Source of the DNA: Shimia litoralis
Lineage (GTDB): Bacteria; Pseudomonadota; Alphaproteobacteria; Rhodobacterales; Rhodobacteraceae
Reading direction: 5' to 3'
Length of the DNA: 64,000 bases
Assembly (NCBI RefSeq): GCF_005518135.1
Contig: NZ_SULI01000012.1
Coordinates: 1 to 64,000 of the forward strand
Shown here piece after piece: positions 60,699-64,000 of the stretch. Position 1 is the first letter of the stretch, and the number at the start of each line of letters is the position of its first letter. A model generated the notes under the pieces. That model was not told the origin of the DNA, did no database searches, and was given only the letters and a program-made list of their open reading frames with translations. Made by a program: the position numbers and the translations under genes.

Positions 60699-61817
60699 AT
60701 GAAAATCGGATGCCCAACCGAGATCAAACCACAAGAGTTCCGTGTCGGCATGACACCAGATGCGGCACGCGAGGCCACAAACCATGGCCACACAGCCCTT
60801 ATTCAAAAAGGTGCTGGTCTGGGGGCAGGTTTTACCGACGCTGACTATGAAGCAGCCGGTGCCAAAATCATCGCCACCGCAGAAGAGATTTTTGCAATGG
60901 CGGACATGATTGTAAAAGTCAAAGAACCGCAAGCTGGCGAACGCAAGATGTTGCGCGAAGGCCAGTTGTTGTTCACCTATCTTCACTTGGCCCCCGACCG
61001 CGCACAAACGCAGGATCTGTTGGACAGCGGTTGTACTGCGATTGCGTATGAGACAGTCACGGACGATCGTGGCGGCCTTCCGCTTTTGGCACCGATGTCC
61101 GAAGTCGCAGGACGCCTTGCACCACAGGTTGGGGCATGGACGTTGCAAAAGGCGAACGGCGGACGCGGCGTTCTGATGGGCGGCGTACCCGGTGTGGCCC
61201 CTGCAAAAGTTGTGGTCATCGGCGGCGGTGTCGTCGGCACACACGCAGCCAAAATCGCGGCTGGTATGGGGGCAGATGTCACCGTACTGGACCGGTCTTT
61301 GCCGCGCCTCAGATATCTCGACGACGTATTCGGCGGCACGTTCAAGAACCAATACTCAACAGCTGGGGCAACTGCCGAGCTGGTGCGTGAGGCAGATTTG
61401 GTGATTGGCGCAGTTCTCATTCCCGGAGCAGCAGCCCCGAAACTGATTTCACGTGCCCAGCTTTCGGAAATGAAACCGGGGGCGGCGCTTGTAGACGTGG
61501 CCATTGACCAAGGCGGTTGTTTCGAAACCTCCAAGGCAACAACCCACGCTGATCCAATCTATGAAGTAGACGGCGTCATGCACTATTGCGTTGCGAACAT
61601 GCCTGGCGCGGTTGCGCGGACATCAACGCAAGCGCTCGGCAACGCCACCCTGCCTTTCATGCTGAACCTTGCGAACAAGGGCTGGCGTCAAGCGTGCCAA
61701 GATGACCCGCATCTGTTGAATGGTCTGAATGTGCATGCTGGACAGCTGACATATGATGCCGTTGGCACAGCTCTGGGCATGGATGTTCTATCTCCAGAGC
61801 TTGCTCTCAAGGCATAA
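60699..61817 (+). CDS. ald: Alanine dehydrogenase
   Basis: A 372-residue enzyme that deaminates L-alanine to pyruvate and ammonia with NAD. It has the N-terminus KIGCPTEIKPQEFRVGMTP, the catalytic region VKVKEPQ and LHLAPD, and the Rossmann motif VIGGGVVGTHAAKIAAGMGA (near 172). The start is the ATG behind AAAGGA; an upstream extension is not used. It is controlled by the divergent Lrp/AsnC regulator and could clear the alanine made by PhnW and Tpa. Confidence 0.96.
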   Translation: MKIGCPTEIKPQEFRVGMTPDAAREATNHGHTALIQKGAGLGAGFTDADYEAAGAKIIATAEEIFAMADMIVKVKEPQAGERKMLREGQLLFTYLHLAPDRAQTQDLLDSGCTAIAYETVTDDRGGLPLLAPMSEVAGRLAPQVGAWTLQKANGGRGVLMGGVPGVAPAKVVVIGGGVVGTHAAKIAAGMGADVTVLDRSLPRLRYLDDVFGGTFKNQYSTAGATAELVREADLVIGAVLIPGAAAPKLISRAQLSEMKPGAALVDVAIDQGGCFETSKATTHADPIYEVDGVMHYCVANMPGAVARTSTQALGNATLPFMLNLANKGWRQACQDDPHLLNGLNVHAGQLTYDAVGTALGMDVLSPELALKA

Positions 61818-61827
61818 AGACAAAACC

Positions 61828-61871
61828 AAATCGGCCGCCAGTCGCATCCTGCGATTTGGCGGCCTTTTTTT
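61828..61871 (+). terminator. Rho-independent terminator of ald
   Basis: GGCCGCCAGTCGCA-TCC-TGCGATTTGGCGGCC, a long GC-rich stem with a small bulge, followed by seven T residues, eleven bases behind the ald stop region. Confidence 0.9.
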
Positions 61872-61890
61872 GCGCGTCGACCAAATTCTA

Positions 61891-64000
61891 TTAGACCTTT
61901 ACGCGTTCCGATTTAGGATCATACATCGGCTTGAGCGACACCTGTGCGGGAACGCGTGTGCCCATCACGTCGATCTCATAGGTTGATGCCAGAACCTCGG
62001 CGGCGCTTTGGTCGGCGCAGGGGACATACCCCAAACCGACGGCCCCGCCCAAAGTGTGCCCATAGTTTCCAGAGCTGAGGTATCCCACGATTTCACCATC
62101 TCTGAGGATCGGCTCATTGTGATACAAAAGTGGTTCAGGATCAGTCAGCAGAAACTGAACCATCCGCGATTGCGGGCCGGTTTCTTTACGTTCAAGCACG
62201 GCATCGCGCCCAATAAAGTCTGCCTTGGACGTTTTCACCGCAAAGCCGAGCCCCGCATCGACGACATTATCCTCGCACGTAATGTCATGTCCGAAATGTC
62301 GGAAGCCTTTTTCAATGCGGCAGCTGTCCATCATGTGCATGCCGCACAGCTTAAGCCCCATATCCTGTCCGGCCTGATGCAGCGTCTCAAACGCATGCCC
62401 AGCCATATCCGAACTGACATAAATCTCCCATCCAAGTTCGCCGACATAGGTCACACGATGCGCCCGAGCGAGCCCCATACCCAGCTCGATGTCTTGTGCC
62501 GTGCCAAACGGGTTCTTCACGTTCCCAAAATCCGCTGGCGAGACCTTTTCCAACAAAGTGCGTGCATTTGGCCCCATGATCGCCAGCACACCCTCGCCAG
62601 ATGTGACATCGGTAATGACCACGCGGAAGTCACCGACATGGCGCTGCATCCATGTTTGATCCGCCAACCGCGTCGCCGCAGGCGTCACCACAAGATAGGA
62701 TGTCTCGGTCAACCGCGTCACCGTTACATCCGCCTCAATCCCCCCGCGTGAGTTGAGAAACTGAGTGTACACAATCTTGCCGTTCGGCACGGAATAGTCA
62801 CCGCCCCCAACATAGTTCAAAAACGCTTCGGCATCTGGGCCCTCGACGCGGATTTTACCAAACGACGACATGTCATACATGCCCACGTTTTCACGCACGG
62901 CACGATGCTCGGCTGCAGAATTTTCGAACCAGTTTTGCCGTTTCCACGTGTATTCATACGCGCGTTCTTGGCCCGCGTTGGCAAACCAATTGGCCCGTTC
63001 CCATCCGGCCAATTCGCCCATGACCGCGCCTTGCTCTAACAGCTGATGATGAAACGGCGTACGCCGAATGCCGCGGGCGGTCGCCTTTTGGCGATACGGG
63101 AAATGATCCGCATACAGCAAGCCCAGTGTTTCTTTTGAGCGCTCGAACAGATATGTTTTGTTGCCTTGGAACGGCTGCATGCGGCTGACATCCACGTCCC
63201 CAAGGTCGAAAGGTTTTTGGCCATCGTCCATCCATTGCGCCAAGGCCATGCCTGCCCCACCCGCAGATTGAATCCCGATCGAGTTAAAGCCCGCAGCGAC
63301 CCAAACGTTGTCCATTTCCGGGGCCAACCCCAAATGATAGGCGTCATCCGGTGTGAACGATTCAGGACCATTAAAGAACGTGTGAATGCCCGCCTCACCA
63401 AGCATCGGCAAGCGGTTCACGGCATGTTCCAGAATCGGCTCAAAGTGGTCGAAATCTTCGGGCAGCTGATCAAATTCGAATGTATCCGGGATGCCGTTCA
63501 TGGCCCAAGGTTTGGCGTTTGGTTCGAACGCGCCGAGCATCATTTTGCCTGCATCTTCTTTGTAATATGCGCATTCATCTGGCACACGCAGAACCGGCAT
63601 CTGGCTCAAACCCGCAATTGGCTCAGAGACGATGTAGAAATGCTCGCAGGCATGCAGCGGCACATTCACACCGGCCATGCGGCCAACTTCGTGCCCCCAC
63701 ATGCCAGCACAGTTCACGATCATGTCACAAGCGATATGCCCCTGATCAGCACCATCATCCGACACCCAATCCACACCGGTGACTTTTCGGCCCGATCTGG
63801 TGATATTCTGTACCTTGGTGCGTTCCTTAACAAGCGCACCACGTTGGCGCGCCCCTTTGGCCAATGCCAATGCAATATTGGCAGGATCCCCCTGCCCGTC
63901 TTTGTCAAGAAACACGCCCCCGACAACGCCGTCGATATTGAGATGCTCATATTTCGCTTTGACTTCAGCGGGCGAAATTTCTTCGACATCCACACCAAAA
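61891..64000 (-). CDS. FAD-dependent dimethylglycine/sarcosine dehydrogenase-like protein, N-terminus off window
   Basis: More than 700 residues of an enzyme paralogous to that at 20101-22563. The frame stays open to the window edge, so the FAD-binding N-terminus is missing only because the window ends. Visible are the DAO second half (FNGPESFTPDDAYHLG, AAGFNSIGIQSAGGAG) and the GcvT-like folate domain (YVGELGWEIYVS, CRIEKGFRHFGHD). It oxidatively demethylates an N-methyl amine with C1 transfer to folate. With creatinase 3 kb away, sarcosine is one candidate; dimethylglycine is another. Confidence 0.87.
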   Translation of the reverse strand, partial: FGVDVEEISPAEVKAKYEHLNIDGVVGGVFLDKDGQGDPANIALALAKGARQRGALVKERTKVQNITRSGRKVTGVDWVSDDGADQGHIACDMIVNCAGMWGHEVGRMAGVNVPLHACEHFYIVSEPIAGLSQMPVLRVPDECAYYKEDAGKMMLGAFEPNAKPWAMNGIPDTFEFDQLPEDFDHFEPILEHAVNRLPMLGEAGIHTFFNGPESFTPDDAYHLGLAPEMDNVWVAAGFNSIGIQSAGGAGMALAQWMDDGQKPFDLGDVDVSRMQPFQGNKTYLFERSKETLGLLYADHFPYRQKATARGIRRTPFHHQLLEQGAVMGELAGWERANWFANAGQERAYEYTWKRQNWFENSAAEHRAVRENVGMYDMSSFGKIRVEGPDAEAFLNYVGGGDYSVPNGKIVYTQFLNSRGGIEADVTVTRLTETSYLVVTPAATRLADQTWMQRHVGDFRVVITDVTSGEGVLAIMGPNARTLLEKVSPADFGNVKNPFGTAQDIELGMGLARAHRVTYVGELGWEIYVSSDMAGHAFETLHQAGQDMGLKLCGMHMMDSCRIEKGFRHFGHDITCEDNVVDAGLGFAVKTSKADFIGRDAVLERKETGPQSRMVQFLLTDPEPLLYHNEPILRDGEIVGYLSSGNYGHTLGGAVGLGYVPCADQSAAEVLASTYEIDVMGTRVPAQVSLKPMYDPKSERVKV

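Overview
The window reads as a chromosomal segment of a marine alphaproteobacterium of the Rhodobacteraceae (Roseobacter group). The evidence is gene content: taurine and 2-aminoethylphosphonate (AEP) catabolism, SoeABC, a BacNav sodium channel, DUF1523 and DUF6638-type proteins, and GcvT-type demethylating dehydrogenases. GC is moderate, genes are densely packed and ATGA/TGATG overlaps are frequent. I see no tRNA, rRNA, CRISPR array, prophage or complete insertion sequence.

Layout. (1) 0-4.6 kb: a ThDP enzyme cut off at its C-terminus, an FSP1/NDH-2-like FAD oxidoreductase with a divergent HxlR regulator, and two small membrane proteins with a divergent TetR regulator. (2) 4.6-18.9 kb: an AEP island. 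Catabolic genes phnW-phnA-phnY-pbfA are followed by an EamA transporter, a glutamine-synthetase-like ligase and an Fe-alcohol dehydrogenase. A LysR regulator is divergent from phnW, and an AEP ABC transporter (phnS-phnT-phnU) converges on it. (3) 19-27 kb: a GlxA-type AraC regulator, a dimethylglycine/sarcosine dehydrogenase-like enzyme and a DeoR regulator; then a second DeoR regulator, an inositol-monophosphatase family enzyme and a Na/Pi cotransporter. (4) 27-34 kb: a DUF3095 protein, a decayed sulfatase, a BetI-like regulator, a hemolysin III protein, an aminotransferase, sseA and smpB. (5) 34-48.3 kb: complete taurine dissimilation, with tauABC import, tpa, tauR, xsc, ackA, and soeABC to oxidise the sulfite released. 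(6) 48.3-56.6 kb: a tight eight-gene operon of mostly unknown proteins (coiled-coil protein, unknown protein, AAA+ ATPase, GHKL ATPase, DUF6638-type protein, small membrane protein, DUF1523 protein, outer-membrane barrel). It is divergent from a BacNav channel across a perfect 27-bp palindrome. (7) 57.6-64 kb: creatinase, a P1-family peptidase, an Lrp/AsnC regulator with divergent alanine dehydrogenase, and a second dimethylglycine/sarcosine-type dehydrogenase that runs off the end.

How it fits together. The segment is rich in routes for small organic N, S and P compounds. AEP goes to phosphonoacetaldehyde, phosphonoacetate, then acetate and phosphate. Taurine goes to sulfoacetaldehyde, then acetyl phosphate and sulfite; AckA recovers ATP and SoeABC makes sulfate. 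Creatine goes to sarcosine, which could feed a dehydrogenase of the type at the right edge. Alanine dehydrogenase could recycle the alanine formed by the PhnW and Tpa transaminases. The regulatory DNA is unusually readable: three pairs of TauR-box-like direct repeats, a repeated DeoR-type motif, palindromes at ald and at the unknown operon, and hairpins just behind both transporter binding-protein genes. The strongest candidate for an undescribed system is the 48.3-56.6 kb operon with its divergent ion channel.
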